Positions 52,114 to 60,754 of a stretch of DNA of 64,000 nucleotides are shown here, piece after piece. The stretch spans positions 496,675-560,674 of the forward strand of contig NZ_JAUCBP010000007.1 in the NCBI RefSeq assembly GCF_030362855.1, read 5' to 3'. Below the pieces are notes generated by a model that was not told the origin of the DNA, did not search any database, and worked only from the letters and a program-made list of their open reading frames with translations. Made by a program: the position numbers and the translations under genes. Every line of letters begins with the position of its first letter. Positions within the stretch are counted from its first letter, which is position 1. This DNA comes from Neoalteromonas arenosi (GTDB taxonomy: Bacteria; Pseudomonadota; Gammaproteobacteria; Enterobacterales; Alteromonadaceae).

Positions 52114-52541
52114 GGAGTGGTCAATACGTACTCAAGTTCAGGGTCGACAATCAGTCGGCCACTCATGGCCTCTCTACCAAGTAGCATTAGGTAGGTCATT
52201 TCAGAACGATCAGTGAGGGTAAGTTGGATCGGCCAACGCATTTCCGCCAATACAATATCGGTTTTAATCACATAACGCCGCTCTCGAGTCGCCGTTGAAC
52301 TCTTTATTTGCTTTACAGCCTTCACTTTAGCTTCGCGCCGTACGATTTGATCGACGTCGTGAATATTGGGATGAATATCAAAACTCACCCAGTTTTCCCC
52401 ATCGCGCTCAAATTCTTCAATATTATCAACGTGTAATGAAGAAGTGGCCGCGCCGGTGTCAACGCGAATATTGAGGTTTTCAATTGCCAATTCAGGTAAA
52501 TTACACAGCTCTAATGCCCCAACCAAATGTTTGTTTGTCAC
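52110..52541 (-). CDS. rimB: RimB/retropepsin-like ATP-dependent zinc protease family protein
   Basis: A 143-residue protein of the family annotated as putative ATP-dependent zinc protease (RimB in Pseudomonas). The N-terminal RVDTGAATSSLH is an aspartic-protease-like DTG motif; MLLGREAM and VDPELEY complete the family pattern. In Pseudomonas RimB is reported to modulate RimK, which glutamylates ribosomal protein S6. Here it is the last gene of rimK / aspartoacylase-like / rimB on the minus strand, 14 bp after the middle gene, which supports the same functional link. Confidence 0.85.
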   Translation of the reverse strand: MTNKHLVGALELCNLPELAIENLNIRVDTGAATSSLHVDNIEEFERDGENWVSFDIHPNIHDVDQIVRREAKVKAVKQIKSSTATRERRYVIKTDIVLAEMRWPIQLTLTDRSEMTYLMLLGREAMSGRLIVDPELEYVLTTP

Positions 52542-52555
52542 AGTCTTTTTCTCCG

Positions 52556-53581
52556 TTACATAACGATGGTGGGTTCGCCGACGTTTAACTCGTCGTGCAA
52601 ACGCTCCACATGTTCAGCTACATCATCAGGTTTTGAGAAGTAGGCGACGTGATACATAGCTTCACCCTCTTGTGCGAGTGGAATGTTTTGTTTACCGATA
52701 ACTATGCCTTCTGCGGGACTGGTAACCTTGGCTAATTCTTCGCCATAGGGGTTGGCAATTATGGCAAGCGTATCGCCTTTATCAACGTGATCACCTAATT
52801 GTGCTACGTGGGTCACAAAACCACTGTCACTGGCGCGCACCCAGCCACTTTGACGCGCTACAAAAGGGTCGATCACCTTACCGGTGGACTTGCGTTTATT
52901 CAGCATACCGATATGACGCATCACGTTTATGATGCCTTTAACGCCGGCGCGGATCGAGAACTCATCATAGCGTAACGCTTGTCCGGCTTCATACAACAAA
53001 ACCTTAACGTCTTCATCGGCGGCAGCTTGGCGTAATGAACCATCGCGAATATCGGCATTGAGCATAACTGGCAGCCCAAAGGCCTTAGACAATTCGAAGG
53101 TCTCTTCATCGTCTAGATTTGCTCGCACTTGCGGTAAATTACTGCGATGAATTGCTCCGGTATGCAGGTCGATACCGTAATTGCATTTACTGACTATTTC
53201 TTTGAGAAACAGGTTCGCAATCCGACCGGCCAAAGAGCCTTTACGACTGCCAGGAAAACTGCGATTTAAGTCTCGTCGATCGGGTAAATAGCGACTTTGG
53301 TTAAGCACCCCAAAAACATTAACAATGGGAACAGCGATAAGCGTACCGCGCAATGATTTGATCGAGCGGGATTTGAGTAAGCGGTTGACGATTTCTATGC
53401 CATTTAGCTCATCACCATGAATTGCTGCGCTGACAAATAATGTCGGTCCTGGTCGCTTACCCCGCTGAACGTGCACTGGAATACCCATGTGCGTGTCGGT
53501 ATACAAGGGCGGTAGCGTTAACTCAAGACGCTTAGTTTCCCCCGGTTTTATTGTTTGACCGGCGATGATCAAATCGGTCAT
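52556..53581 (-). CDS. Succinylglutamate desuccinylase/aspartoacylase family protein
   Basis: A 341-residue zinc amidohydrolase of the M14-related AstE/AspA fold. Zinc ligands are seen in AIHGDELNG (His and Glu) and in GIDLHTG (His), with a C-terminal biotinyl/lipoyl-like beta-barrel segment (GDHVDKGDTLAIIANPYG). The exact substrate is unknown. It begins 2 bp after the rimK stop, so the two are translationally linked; a role in removing or trimming glutamyl or acyl groups made by RimK is a reasonable inference, not shown by sequence. Confidence 0.87.
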   Translation of the reverse strand: MTDLIIAGQTIKPGETKRLELTLPPLYTDTHMGIPVHVQRGKRPGPTLFVSAAIHGDELNGIEIVNRLLKSRSIKSLRGTLIAVPIVNVFGVLNQSRYLPDRRDLNRSFPGSRKGSLAGRIANLFLKEIVSKCNYGIDLHTGAIHRSNLPQVRANLDDEETFELSKAFGLPVMLNADIRDGSLRQAAADEDVKVLLYEAGQALRYDEFSIRAGVKGIINVMRHIGMLNKRKSTGKVIDPFVARQSGWVRASDSGFVTHVAQLGDHVDKGDTLAIIANPYGEELAKVTSPAEGIVIGKQNIPLAQEGEAMYHVAYFSKPDDVAEHVERLHDELNVGEPTIVM

Positions 53582-53583
53582 CG

Positions 53584-54492
53584 TTAGCCTTGACCTCGTG
53601 TTTTGGTACTGGTTTTTTTCGTTGCCATTGATTCTAGGTGGGTAATGATCATCCCAGCCACATCTTTCCCTGTTGCAGACTCGATCCCCTCAAGGCCCGG
53701 CGAGCTATTGACTTCCATCACTACAGGACCACTATTGGAGCGAAGAATATCAACGCCCGCCATGTTTAAGCCCATGGTCTTTGCGGCATCTACTGCCGTT
53801 TTGCGTTCAGCAGGGGAGAGTCTGACAATGCTAGCTGAGCCACCGCGGTGAAGATTAGAACGAAATTCACCCGGGGCCGCCTGGCGTTTCATCGCCGCAA
53901 TGACTTTACCACCTACCACTAGGCAGCGAATATCCGCGCCCCCGGCTTCTTTGATATACTCTTGGACTAAGATGTTAGCACCGATACCCATAAAGGCCTC
54001 GATGATAGCTTCAGCAGCTTTTGCTGTATCAGCGAGTACCACGCCAATGCCTTGTGTACCCTCTAAAAGCTTAATCACGACTGGAGCGCCACCGACGTTT
54101 TTAATTAAGTCATCAATTCTATCCGGATGATTAGCGAATCCCGTTCGAGGCATGCCAATGCCTTTACGCGAGAGTAATTGTAGTGAGCGCAACTTGTCCC
54201 GGGAGCGGCTAATCGCTACAGACTCGTTAATAGAGTATGTGCCCATCATTTCGAATTGCCTTACGACCGATGTGCCATAGAAAGTCACCGATGCTCCGAT
54301 GCGTGGAATAACGGCATCAAATTTGGGTAACGCTTTACCTTTATAGCGCACAGATGGTTTGGCGCGTGTGATGTCCATATAGCAATGCATGGTGTCGATA
54401 ACTTCGACTTCATGACCTTTTGCTCGACCTGCTTCCACGAGACGTCGTGTAGAATAAAGTTTTGGATTTCGAGATAGAACCGCGATGCGCAT
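53584..54492 (-). CDS. rimK: Ribosomal protein S6 glutamate ligase RimK
   Basis: ATP-grasp ligase that adds glutamate residues to the C-terminus of ribosomal protein S6, or makes poly-alpha-glutamate. The 302-residue protein matches the E. coli enzyme in length. It starts [10 protein letters not shown] and has the central ATP-grasp loop [34 protein letters not shown] and the metal-binding [14 protein letters not shown]. It is the first gene of a three-gene minus-strand operon; a TATAAT-like box lies within its upstream 130 bp but without a convincing -35. Confidence 0.92.
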   Translation of the reverse strand: MRIAVLSRNPKLYSTRRLVEAGRAKGHEVEVIDTMHCYMDITRAKPSVRYKGKALPKFDAVIPRIGASVTFYGTSVVRQFEMMGTYSINESVAISRSRDKLRSLQLLSRKGIGMPRTGFANHPDRIDDLIKNVGGAPVVIKLLEGTQGIGVVLADTAKAAEAIIEAFMGIGANILVQEYIKEAGGADIRCLVVGGKVIAAMKRQAAPGEFRSNLHRGGSASIVRLSPAERKTAVDAAKTMGLNMAGVDILRSNSGPVVMEVNSSPGLEGIESATGKDVAGMIITHLESMATKKTSTKTRGQG

Positions 54493-54622
54493 AGTATTAA
54501 ATCCGTTAGTTATATTGGCGGAGTGTAGCAGTTAAATTAACCTTTTGCCTAATTATAAAAGGCTCAATATAACTCATTGATACATAGCCAATATTTAATT
54601 TGTTACTGCAGTGATTGTGGAT

Positions 54623-56326
54623 TCACTTAAGTCCGATAATACGTTGATTCATTCGTTCCAGTTGAGGGCTTACATCGCCCGCACGCTGTGCTCGGCGAAT
54701 GTAATACAACGCCTCGGAGAATCGATTTTGATTGTATAGTTGTTCCGCAACTTGGCCATTGACTATTGGATCATGGGGTAGTGCATCCGCTAAGATTTGC
54801 AGCGTTTTAATATACATATTGTGCTCATTTTGAGCTTTATAGCGTTCAGCGGATAAACGCATCATCGTCAGCCAATCAATTTCCTTGGCAAAAAACTGTC
54901 GACCTAAATTTTGTTGCCAATCTTGTGGTTGGGGGAGGCGCACGGCCTGTGGCTCATCGGTAAAAGGATAATCTGACATTAAGGTCAAAACCCCTGCAAA
55001 TCCATAATATTCCTCTGCGGGAAGCACTAAACGGCGCTGCCATGCGGTATTGGGATCAAAATTGCGCCAAGGCTTAAACAATGCGCTTTCGCGCAGTTGA
55101 TCATAAAACGCATTGGCGATCACAAAGTATCCTGGCACATTGGGATGTAAATGCTCCAGCATCAAATTGCGACCAGTAATGCCTGCAGGACTGCGAGCAG
55201 CAAACTCGGCCTCGCTATCTACCAAATACACACCCGTTTGTTTGGCCAGGTTTTTAATCACATTATTAATTTCTGTCGGTGCTCTAAAGCGCAGGAGATC
55301 ATGCTCTTTGGCAAGTACAAAATGTCGTTTGGCAATAAGCTCCGAGCCTAATGCCAGTGCTTTTTGCGCTAACGTAAAATGAAGGTCAGCACTGTTATGG
55401 CTTTGCCACTCATTCGATAAAGCGCTAATGGTGTGTTTCGAAGATTGCGCTAGCGCGCGCGTAAATTCATCAGGAACTGCCAGGCTCTTAAAGGGGGCTT
55501 GATGTTGTAAATTACTCGCTACTGTCGATATAAACACAGGGACTCCAGCGTTATGATAGCGCTCAATCAATTCGGACATGTTGCGTTTGAATTGTTCAAT
55601 ACCTGCATTAAAACGCGCCGAATTACGTGCTATTGTTTTGTGTCGGGCGACTTGCGACATTACAGTGCGACGATTCTCGGGTTCAACATCTGATTCTTTT
55701 GGGTTGCGAAACGCAGAAACGGCAGCTTGTATTGCTTGATAAAGCGCTAAATCATCCAACCATAAGACTGCTCTGGTCATCGTGTAATTAGACGCGATAG
55801 AGTAATTTGAACCAACTCCCATAATGCCAAGAAACTCATTGTGGCCAGCGTAAATTAATACAGCATCGGGTTGTTGGGCGATAATTTCGTCGGCAAGGTC
55901 AAGCAACGTAAATGAATTAACTGCGGATAAGGCGGTATTTATTACTTCTACTTGGTGACCGGGTAGCGTAGGTTTAAGTCGACTATCGAGCATTGCGGCT
56001 AGGGATGTACCTAAGCCATATGGATAGCCGGCAGCGGTCGAGCCGCCCTGAACAACTAAACGCAAGCTATCCTGAGGTTTCTCGTTGAGAAAAAAGTTCG
56101 CCTCCAGGGTTACACGCGGTGCATTCGTTTTGTCATTAAAATAGCGATTGATGATGTCAGGCCTAGGCAGCAGATAACTCTGATGTGTTGGGTTTGTAAT
56201 AAATAACGGCGGATGACCACCAAAACCCACCAAGCGTAAGACGAACTCAAGCAACACAATTAAAAGTACGGGTAGTAGAAGAAGAATTACTCTAAATAGC
56301 CAAAGCTTGTTGGGTGATGTTTTCAT
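54623..56326 (-). CDS. Membrane-anchored SGNH-hydrolase-like protein with C-terminal TPR-like region (paralogue 1)
   Basis: A 567-residue protein. One N-terminal transmembrane helix (about 11-32) predicts a periplasmic body. SGNH blocks are visible: the nucleophile Ser96 in GGSTAAG, Asn163 in YAGHNEF and the His in EHLHPN (391-396). A C-terminal helical TPR-like segment (about 500-567) follows. SGNH proteins of this layout include esterases and the AlgJ/AlgX-type transferases that modify exopolysaccharides. It begins 4 bp after its paralogue and belongs to the carbamoyltransferase cluster on the other side. Confidence 0.75.
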   Translation of the reverse strand: MKTSPNKLWLFRVILLLLPVLLIVLLEFVLRLVGFGGHPPLFITNPTHQSYLLPRPDIINRYFNDKTNAPRVTLEANFFLNEKPQDSLRLVVQGGSTAAGYPYGLGTSLAAMLDSRLKPTLPGHQVEVINTALSAVNSFTLLDLADEIIAQQPDAVLIYAGHNEFLGIMGVGSNYSIASNYTMTRAVLWLDDLALYQAIQAAVSAFRNPKESDVEPENRRTVMSQVARHKTIARNSARFNAGIEQFKRNMSELIERYHNAGVPVFISTVASNLQHQAPFKSLAVPDEFTRALAQSSKHTISALSNEWQSHNSADLHFTLAQKALALGSELIAKRHFVLAKEHDLLRFRAPTEINNVIKNLAKQTGVYLVDSEAEFAARSPAGITGRNLMLEHLHPNVPGYFVIANAFYDQLRESALFKPWRNFDPNTAWQRRLVLPAEEYYGFAGVLTLMSDYPFTDEPQAVRLPQPQDWQQNLGRQFFAKEIDWLTMMRLSAERYKAQNEHNMYIKTLQILADALPHDPIVNGQVAEQLYNQNRFSEALYYIRRAQRAGDVSPQLERMNQRIIGLK

Positions 56327-56330
56327 TTGA

Positions 56331-58055
56331 TCACTCTTGGTTGACTAACTTTAAATAGCGCTGGGCTTGCTGATTGTCGGGATCTTGCGAGAGTACGGTG
56401 CGCAATTGCTCCTTTGCGCGGTCGCGCTGGGACAACAAATAGTACACCTGTGCACGGTGCAATCGATAAATGATCTCTTGGGGCGCTAAATCTGTCGCTT
56501 GGCGAGCGTAGTATTGCGCCAAACTTAATTGATTGGTTTGGCGATAAAGCTGAGCTGCAACGTTGGCTGCTTGGTGGTTAGTTGCTAGCGCATCGGCGAG
56601 CAGAGCGGCTACGTCAGCAGCGAGGTCAGGGCGCTGCAAGCGTTGAAATAGGGTCAGTAGTTCTTGTTGTTGGCTCAACCAATCAGTGCCATTAAAACGC
56701 GCTTGTGCAAATGCCTGAGCCTGATTTTCTGGGGGAGATAGTGCAAACCCTTGCGGTGTTTTATTGAAGGGGTAGTCGGCAGTTAATTGGGCAATTTTGT
56801 AATCGGCGTAGTAGTGGTCAACGTCGTTAAGCGGTACTTGTTGCCAAAGCTGCTCCTTGTCTAGATCCTGATGAGCCAGAACTCCCTGCTGCTGCAAAGC
56901 GGTCAAAAAGCCATAGGCCATAAGAAAATAACCGCGGGACGTTGGGTGTAAGTGTTCGAGCATATGTTCATTGCCGATGATGCCGTCTGTGCTGTCACTG
57001 CGAAACAATTGATCAAAATCGACGAGCGTCGCCTGATGTTCGTCGCTAAGACGCGCGATGATTGGATTAAAGTGACTTGGGGCACGAAAACGCAATAAAT
57101 CTAAATCGCGAGCTTGGCTAAACGCCTGTTGTGCTTCGTCGTGTTGATTGGCTGCTAAAAGTTCGGTGCCGCGCGCAAAATAGTAACGGGCAGATCGTTC
57201 GGGATCTGGACTTATCGGCTCACTTTCAAAAGGGGGTTGATGCTTTTCGTTGGAGACTAAATTGCCGATAAATACGGGGATACCGTGTTGGCTCAAACTG
57301 GAGAGCACGGCACCTAAATTGGACTCAAATTGTTCCAACCCAGCGTTAAATAAGTCTGAATCCAACGCGATATTGCGCTCCTTGGCAACCGTTGCCATAA
57401 CTGTTCGACCATCTAAATTAGCGTCTATTTTTGGTCTGGCAATTAGCAATGATTGAAGCAACTGAACGAGCCGAAAATGGCGTGTTTTGAGGTAGATTAA
57501 GTTAGCATAGTGACCGCCAGCACCAGCGTAAACACTCCCGACTCCCATAATGCCTAAATATTCATTGTGCCCAGCATAAATCAGCACTGCGTCTGGATTG
57601 AGCGCGATTACCTCTTCGACAAAATCGCGTAACGCGTAACTATTAACACTGGCCATGGCAACCGAAATCACCTCAATATTCTGTTCCGGATATAGGCTTT
57701 TCAATTGATGCTGTAAAAGTCCACTGGGCGCACCGAAACGACCGTAAGGAAACCCCGCTGCAGATGACCCACCCATTAAAATTATTCGCTTAGTAGTAGC
57801 GGGTTTTTCGCGACTAAACAAAAATGTATCTGGGGCTACATTAGGCGCCAATTCGGGCTGATGAAAATAGCGGTGGACGATATTGGGGTTGGGTTGAACG
57901 AATGCTGAATTTATTTCACTGGGTACAAACAATGGAATGTCTTTACCGAAGCCCACGATCCGCAAAATGCCCTCAATCAAGAGTAAGATGATCGCAGGGA
58001 TCAGTAGCATAATTACGTAATAAACAGGTTTATTTTGAGTCGTCTTAGGCGACAC
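56331..58055 (-). CDS. Membrane-anchored SGNH-hydrolase-like protein with TPR region (paralogue 2)
   Basis: A 574-residue paralogue of the neighbouring protein: one transmembrane helix (about 12-35), a Ser nucleophile block GGSSAAGFPYG, an Asn block YAGHNEYLGIMGVGS and a His block EHLHPTSRGYF, then two or three TPR-like helix pairs (QPDNQQAQRYL-type) near the C-terminus. GTG 58055 is chosen because it aligns with the start of paralogue 1; the upstream TTG would add 20 polar residues. It is the first gene of the pair and divergent from the carbamoyltransferase over 113 bp. Confidence 0.75.
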   Translation of the reverse strand: MSPKTTQNKPVYYVIMLLIPAIILLLIEGILRIVGFGKDIPLFVPSEINSAFVQPNPNIVHRYFHQPELAPNVAPDTFLFSREKPATTKRIILMGGSSAAGFPYGRFGAPSGLLQHQLKSLYPEQNIEVISVAMASVNSYALRDFVEEVIALNPDAVLIYAGHNEYLGIMGVGSVYAGAGGHYANLIYLKTRHFRLVQLLQSLLIARPKIDANLDGRTVMATVAKERNIALDSDLFNAGLEQFESNLGAVLSSLSQHGIPVFIGNLVSNEKHQPPFESEPISPDPERSARYYFARGTELLAANQHDEAQQAFSQARDLDLLRFRAPSHFNPIIARLSDEHQATLVDFDQLFRSDSTDGIIGNEHMLEHLHPTSRGYFLMAYGFLTALQQQGVLAHQDLDKEQLWQQVPLNDVDHYYADYKIAQLTADYPFNKTPQGFALSPPENQAQAFAQARFNGTDWLSQQQELLTLFQRLQRPDLAADVAALLADALATNHQAANVAAQLYRQTNQLSLAQYYARQATDLAPQEIIYRLHRAQVYYLLSQRDRAKEQLRTVLSQDPDNQQAQRYLKLVNQE

Positions 58056-58168
58056 GTTTTGCTCTCGGTTGGGCGTTATTTGCGTTAGAGTAATCGGGTC
58101 AGGATTGAATAACAATACTTGTTAGTACATCATGATCAGAATTCGTAGTGCATAAAATTATAATTAAA

Positions 58169-60022
58169 ATGACGTATATTTTAGGGATTTCAGCTTACTA
58201 TCACGATAGCGCTGCGTGTGTTGTTGTGGATGGTGAAATCGTTGCTGCTGCACAAGAAGAGCGATTTACGCGTGTGAAGCACGATCCGCGTTTCCCCACA
58301 GCCGCAATTGAATATTGTCTTAATGAAGCCGACGTCAAGCTAACCGATCTCGATGGCATTGTGTTTTATGATAAACCGCTGCTTAAATTTGAGCGTCTGT
58401 TAGAAACCTATCTTGCTAATGCGCCGAAGGGGTTCTTAAGCTTTGCTCGCTCAATGCCAATTTGGCTGAAAGAAAAACTCTACTTAAAAAGTGTACTGCG
58501 CCGCGAACTTCGTGCGATAGCTGCGAACCAATCCCCAGAGATTGAAAAGCCCAATAAAATTGCTCTACCGCAATTACTCTTTACCGAGCATCATCAGAGC
58601 CATGCGGCTTCGGCGTTTTATCCGAGTCCTTTTGCAGATGCCGCTGTTGTGTGTCTTGATGGTGTAGGCGAATGGGCAACGAGTAGTGTGTGGCATGGCC
58701 AAGAAGCAAAGCTGACCGCTCTTAGTGAAATTCACTTTCCACACTCGTTGGGATTGTTGTATTCCGCATTCACTTATTACTGTGGCTTTCGCGTTAACGC
58801 TGGTGAATACAAGTTAATGGGATTGGCGCCATACGGAGAGCCACGTTACGTCGATTTGATTTACGAGCATCTGATTGACGTAAAACCAGATGGCAGCTTT
58901 CGCCTCAATATGCGCTATTTCGATTATGCCGTCGGCAGTGTAATGACCAACAAACGATTTGCCGCATTGTTCGGCGGACCAGCATTGCCTGCCGATGATA
59001 CGCCTGAGCAGCGGCACTTTGACCTTGCCCGTTCGATTCAAGTGGTGACCGAAGAAGTCGTGGTCAAGATTGCTAAATACGCTAAACAGCTTACCGGTAG
59101 CAACAATCTCTGCCTTGCAGGTGGTGTGGCATTGAATTGTGTAGCGAATGCTAAGATTCTTGCCGAGGCTGGATTTGAAAATGTCTGGATCCAGCCCGCC
59201 TCCGGTGATGCTGGCGGCGCATTAGGATCAGCTTTGCAGGTGTGGTACGGCTACTTTGAGAATAACCGAGAAAACGCGAGCGATCAGATGCAAGGCGCAT
59301 ACCTAGGCCCTCAATACAGCGATACAGACATTCAACAAGCGATCGATAACAAGCAAGTAGTGGCGAAACAGTTAGCCAGAGACGACTTACTCACCGAAGT
59401 AGCAGCTTGGTTGACCCAGGACAATGTAGTGGGCTGGTTTCAAGGCCGAATGGAATTTGGACCTCGCGCATTGGGCAATCGAACTATTTTGGGCGATGCA
59501 CGCAGCACTAGCATGCAACGAAAAATGAATATCGCGATCAAGCAGCGCGAGTCTTTTCGGCCTTTTGCTCCTATCGTTAAGCTCGATAAGGTTAGTGAGT
59601 ATTTCGAATTCAACGGGCCAAGCCCCTATATGCTGCTTACCGCTGATGTTAATCCGACTCTTAAATGTGAAACCGATGATGATGTTGAAGGGTTAGACCG
59701 GGTGAACCAAGTACGTTCTTCATTACCCGCGATAACTCATATTGATTACTCAGCGCGATTGCAGACGGTCGCGCAAGAAACGAATCCAACGTTGTATGCA
59801 TTGCTCGATGCGTTTGAACAACTCACCCAAGTGCCGGTATTAATCAATACGTCATTTAATGTGCGTGGCGAGCCTCCTGTGTGTTCACCCGAAGATGCAA
59901 TTCGTTGTTTCTTGGCAACCGACATGGATTACTTGGTAATGGGACAGTGGGTGTTGGATAAACGCGAGCAAAGTGACAGCGCAATCGCATTGGCTAAATC
60001 AGTGACTTTCGAGAAGGATTAA
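58169..60022 (+). CDS. NodU/CmcH-family O-carbamoyltransferase
   Basis: A 617-residue protein predicted to transfer a carbamoyl group from carbamoyl phosphate to a hydroxyl, through a carbamoyl-adenylate intermediate. It starts ILGISAYYHDSAA, has the metal-binding EHHQSHAASAFYPSPF, GLAPYG, the nucleotide-site CLAGGVALNCVANAK and the C-terminal EFGPRALGNRTILGD with SFNVRGEPPVC. ATG 58169 gives the family N-terminus; an upstream GTG (58148) adds seven residues. The acceptor is unknown. SxtJ and DUF5989-like genes follow within 3 bp and directly, so this is a three-gene operon. Confidence 0.9.
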   Translation: MTYILGISAYYHDSAACVVVDGEIVAAAQEERFTRVKHDPRFPTAAIEYCLNEADVKLTDLDGIVFYDKPLLKFERLLETYLANAPKGFLSFARSMPIWLKEKLYLKSVLRRELRAIAANQSPEIEKPNKIALPQLLFTEHHQSHAASAFYPSPFADAAVVCLDGVGEWATSSVWHGQEAKLTALSEIHFPHSLGLLYSAFTYYCGFRVNAGEYKLMGLAPYGEPRYVDLIYEHLIDVKPDGSFRLNMRYFDYAVGSVMTNKRFAALFGGPALPADDTPEQRHFDLARSIQVVTEEVVVKIAKYAKQLTGSNNLCLAGGVALNCVANAKILAEAGFENVWIQPASGDAGGALGSALQVWYGYFENNRENASDQMQGAYLGPQYSDTDIQQAIDNKQVVAKQLARDDLLTEVAAWLTQDNVVGWFQGRMEFGPRALGNRTILGDARSTSMQRKMNIAIKQRESFRPFAPIVKLDKVSEYFEFNGPSPYMLLTADVNPTLKCETDDDVEGLDRVNQVRSSLPAITHIDYSARLQTVAQETNPTLYALLDAFEQLTQVPVLINTSFNVRGEPPVCSPEDAIRCFLATDMDYLVMGQWVLDKREQSDSAIALAKSVTFEKD

Positions 60023-60025
60023 TCC

Positions 60026-60460
60026 GTGTTAAGTAAACTTAAATCCATTATGTTACCGATGGCTGATCCGAGCGATTCATCAGCATTGCGTCAGTTTGCG
60101 GTGCAAATGAGCGTTGCTTTCCCGCTGTTTTTCGCACTCTTATTACCTTGGATATTTGATCATGCAATGCCTTATTGGCCATTTTTAGTAAGTGTAGCAT
60201 TGCTAACTGGTGGCTTTGTGATTCCGCGCATTTTGTATCCTATGTATGTCGTATGGATGATTATTGCCAGTGTGTTAGGTTGGTTAAACACTCAGCTAAT
60301 ATTAGGCTTGGCATTTTTCATATTAATTTTACCGCTAGGGTTAGTATTGAGACTATTTAACAAGCTTGGCTATTCGAGCAAAATCAATAAGAATGTGTCG
60401 AGTTATTGGATTACGCGCCAAAACCCACCGCGCAAAGAAAATTTGAAGGAGCCATTTTAA
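60026..60460 (+). CDS. SxtJ-family small membrane protein
   Basis: A 144-residue protein with three or four hydrophobic segments (about 30-48, 55-68, 73-89 and 93-112) and a C-terminal basic tail with SSYWITRQNP, the pattern of the SxtJ family. Members accompany carbamoyltransferases of the NodU/SxtI kind in many bacteria; the function is unknown. GTG 60026 is preceded by AAGGA at 7 bp. It lies 3 bp after the carbamoyltransferase and directly before the DUF5989-like gene. Confidence 0.8.
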   Translation: MLSKLKSIMLPMADPSDSSALRQFAVQMSVAFPLFFALLLPWIFDHAMPYWPFLVSVALLTGGFVIPRILYPMYVVWMIIASVLGWLNTQLILGLAFFILILPLGLVLRLFNKLGYSSKINKNVSSYWITRQNPPRKENLKEPF

Positions 60461-60613
60461 ATGGTTGAGTTTTTACAAGATTTATGGGCATTTTTACGTG
60501 TTCGCAAGAAAATGTGGCTGCTGCCGATTGTTATTATTTTAGCGCTATTGGGTGGTATTGTTATCGCTACACAACAGTCATCTTTGGCCGCGTTTATTTA
60601 CACCTTGTTCTAA
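60461..60613 (+). CDS. DUF5989-like single-pass membrane peptide, 50 residues
   Basis: A small gene starting immediately after the SxtJ stop, with AAGGAG 9 bp before its ATG. The peptide begins MVEFLQDLWAFLRVRKKMWL, then a single hydrophobic helix (about 20-37) and a short tail. The FLxDLWxFLRxRKKxW(L)LP layout is that of DUF5989 peptides, which usually follow carbamoyltransferase and SxtJ genes. It is probably the third component of the same envelope system; its small size makes it easy to miss. Confidence 0.8.
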   Translation: MVEFLQDLWAFLRVRKKMWLLPIVIILALLGGIVIATQQSSLAAFIYTLF

Positions 60614-60627
60614 GTTCGTAGCATTTC

Positions 60628-60653
60628 GGCCTGCCTGAGGCGGGCCTTCCTTT
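60628..60653 (+). terminator. Hairpin terminator after the carbamoyltransferase operon
   Basis: GGCCTGCC (60628-60635) pairs with GGCGGGCC (60639-60646), including one G-T pair, around TGA, and is followed by TTCCTTTC. The stem is strong but the T-tract is broken. Confidence 0.65.
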
Positions 60654-60678
60654 CGATCATTAGCAATTGAATGTGTGT

Positions 60679-60692
60679 TACATACGTATGCA
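60679..60692. promoter_or_regulatory. Operator-like motif TACATACGTATGCA, copy 4
   Basis: Matches the receptor operators at 12 of 14 positions, including the whole ATACGTATGCA core. It lies upstream of the alpha-amylase gene, 2 bp before a candidate -35 box. Confidence 0.6.
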
Positions 60693-60694
60693 CA

Positions 60695-60724
60695 TTGAGT
60701 TAACAATTCATTAACGGGTATCCT
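60695..60724 (+). promoter_or_regulatory. Candidate promoter of the alpha-amylase gene
   Basis: TTGAGT (60695-60700), 18 bp, TATCCT (60719-60724). The position just after the operator motif parallels the two receptor promoters. The leader would be about 24 bases, ending in an AAGGAAC ribosome-binding site. Confidence 0.45.
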
Positions 60725-60754
60725 TGCGACATTATAGTTGCCCAAGGAACCGCA

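Noticed and set aside
52122-52133. AATACGTACT as another operator copy
   Set aside because: It lies inside the rimB coding sequence and matches only part of the motif.
58169-60613. Saxitoxin-type biosynthesis because of SxtI/SxtJ-like proteins
   Set aside because: Only the carbamoyltransferase and the small SxtJ-like protein are present; no other sxt genes occur, and these two families are widespread outside toxin pathways.
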